From Deltaproteobacteria bacterium HGW-Deltaproteobacteria-15 (GTDB taxonomy: Bacteria > Desulfobacterota > DSM-4660 > Desulfatiglandales > HGW-15): a stretch of 49,236 bases of DNA. Where the stretch lies: positions 1 through 49,236 of the forward strand of contig PHBH01000052.1 of the NCBI GenBank assembly GCA_002840535.1, read 5' to 3'. This document shows, piece by piece, positions 49,121 through 49,236 of this stretch (positions within the stretch are counted from its first letter, which is position 1; each line of letters begins with the position of its first letter). The position numbers and the translations under genes are program-made. The notes below the pieces were generated by a model, which saw nothing but the letters and a program-made list of their open reading frames with translations, had not been told where the DNA came from and did not search any database.

Positions 49121-49236
49121 GGCATTGGCACATCAGCCAACACGTCCTGCAGGTCCACCTGTTACAGCCGAGTCAATCTGACAGTTAACTGCCGAGTGAA
49201 TTTGTCAGTAGCATGGTTGGCCTCAAGCTGCCATTT
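49121..49236. other. Window edge with a 19-bp direct repeat
   Basis: GCCGAGTCAATCTGACAGT (49167-49185) and GCCGAGTGAATTTGTCAGT (49191-49209) differ at three bases and start 24 bp apart. Repeated TGTCA-bearing units of this sort occur at the ends of IS21-family elements, so a mobile element may begin beyond the window. No gene is seen. Confidence 0.35.

Overview
The window reads as chromosomal DNA of an anaerobic bacterium, most likely a Desulfobacterota (former Deltaproteobacteria) lineage. This is inferred from gene content: two ferredoxin-dependent 2-oxoacid oxidoreductases, the DUF39 plus NIL/ferredoxin route to homocysteine, a LarA-type nickel racemase, TRAP and Liv transporters, a molybdenum hydroxylase, a B12 riboswitch and a biotin operon with a BirA-type operator. 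Intergenic spaces are full of short palindromic repeats of the kind common in that group. No rRNA, tRNA, phage genes, transposase genes or CRISPR array are visible.

Layout. 1-3.3 kb (+): porDABC, behind a promoter with a palindromic operator. 3.5-5.9 kb: a glycerophosphodiesterase and two exported proteins of unknown function. 6.0-8.3 kb (-): mtnA and ilvE. 8.4-18.2 kb (-): a long operon reading gntR, porC, an NAD(P)/FAD oxidoreductase with a fused PorD ferredoxin, porA, porB, dctP, dctQ, dctM, larA. Its promoter carries nearly the same operator as porDABC. 18.4-23.1 kb (+): a MacA/MacB-like efflux system in four genes. 24.0-25.7 kb (+): L-aspartate-semialdehyde sulfurtransferase (DUF39) and its NIL/ferredoxin partner. 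25.8-26.3 kb (-): an XRE-cupin regulator. 26.5-31.9 kb (-): a cyclase-family hydrolase followed by livKHMGF. 32.1-32.5 kb (-): a small Lys-rich membrane protein. 33.0-37.8 kb (+): an IclR regulator and a three-subunit molybdenum hydroxylase. 38.0-42.2 kb (-): a UdgX-like uracil-DNA glycosylase and a DnaE-type polymerase. 42.4-44.7 kb (-): otsB, and cobT behind a B12 riboswitch. 44.9-49.1 kb (-): bioA-bioF-bioD-bioB with a BirA operator.

How the genes work together. The 8.4-18.2 kb operon looks like a catabolic module: TRAP uptake of a carboxylate, LarA-type racemization or epimerization of a 2-hydroxyacid, then oxidative decarboxylation of the 2-oxoacid to an acyl-CoA, with electrons passing between ferredoxin and NAD(P)H. 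The substrate cannot be read from sequence. The 26.5-37.8 kb block looks like a second catabolic module: Liv uptake, a cyclase/amidohydrolase, a molybdenum hydroxylase and an IclR regulator.

Most striking non-coding signals: (1) one operator shared by the two por promoters; (2) a B12 riboswitch carrying a 125-bp palindromic element in a hairpin loop; (3) a 72-bp inverted-repeat insertion with 8-bp target duplication that supplies the livM stop codon; (4) repeats that run into coding ends, including the dnaE C-terminus; (5) repeats that begin exactly at stop codons. All calls come from reading the sequence; no database search was run.
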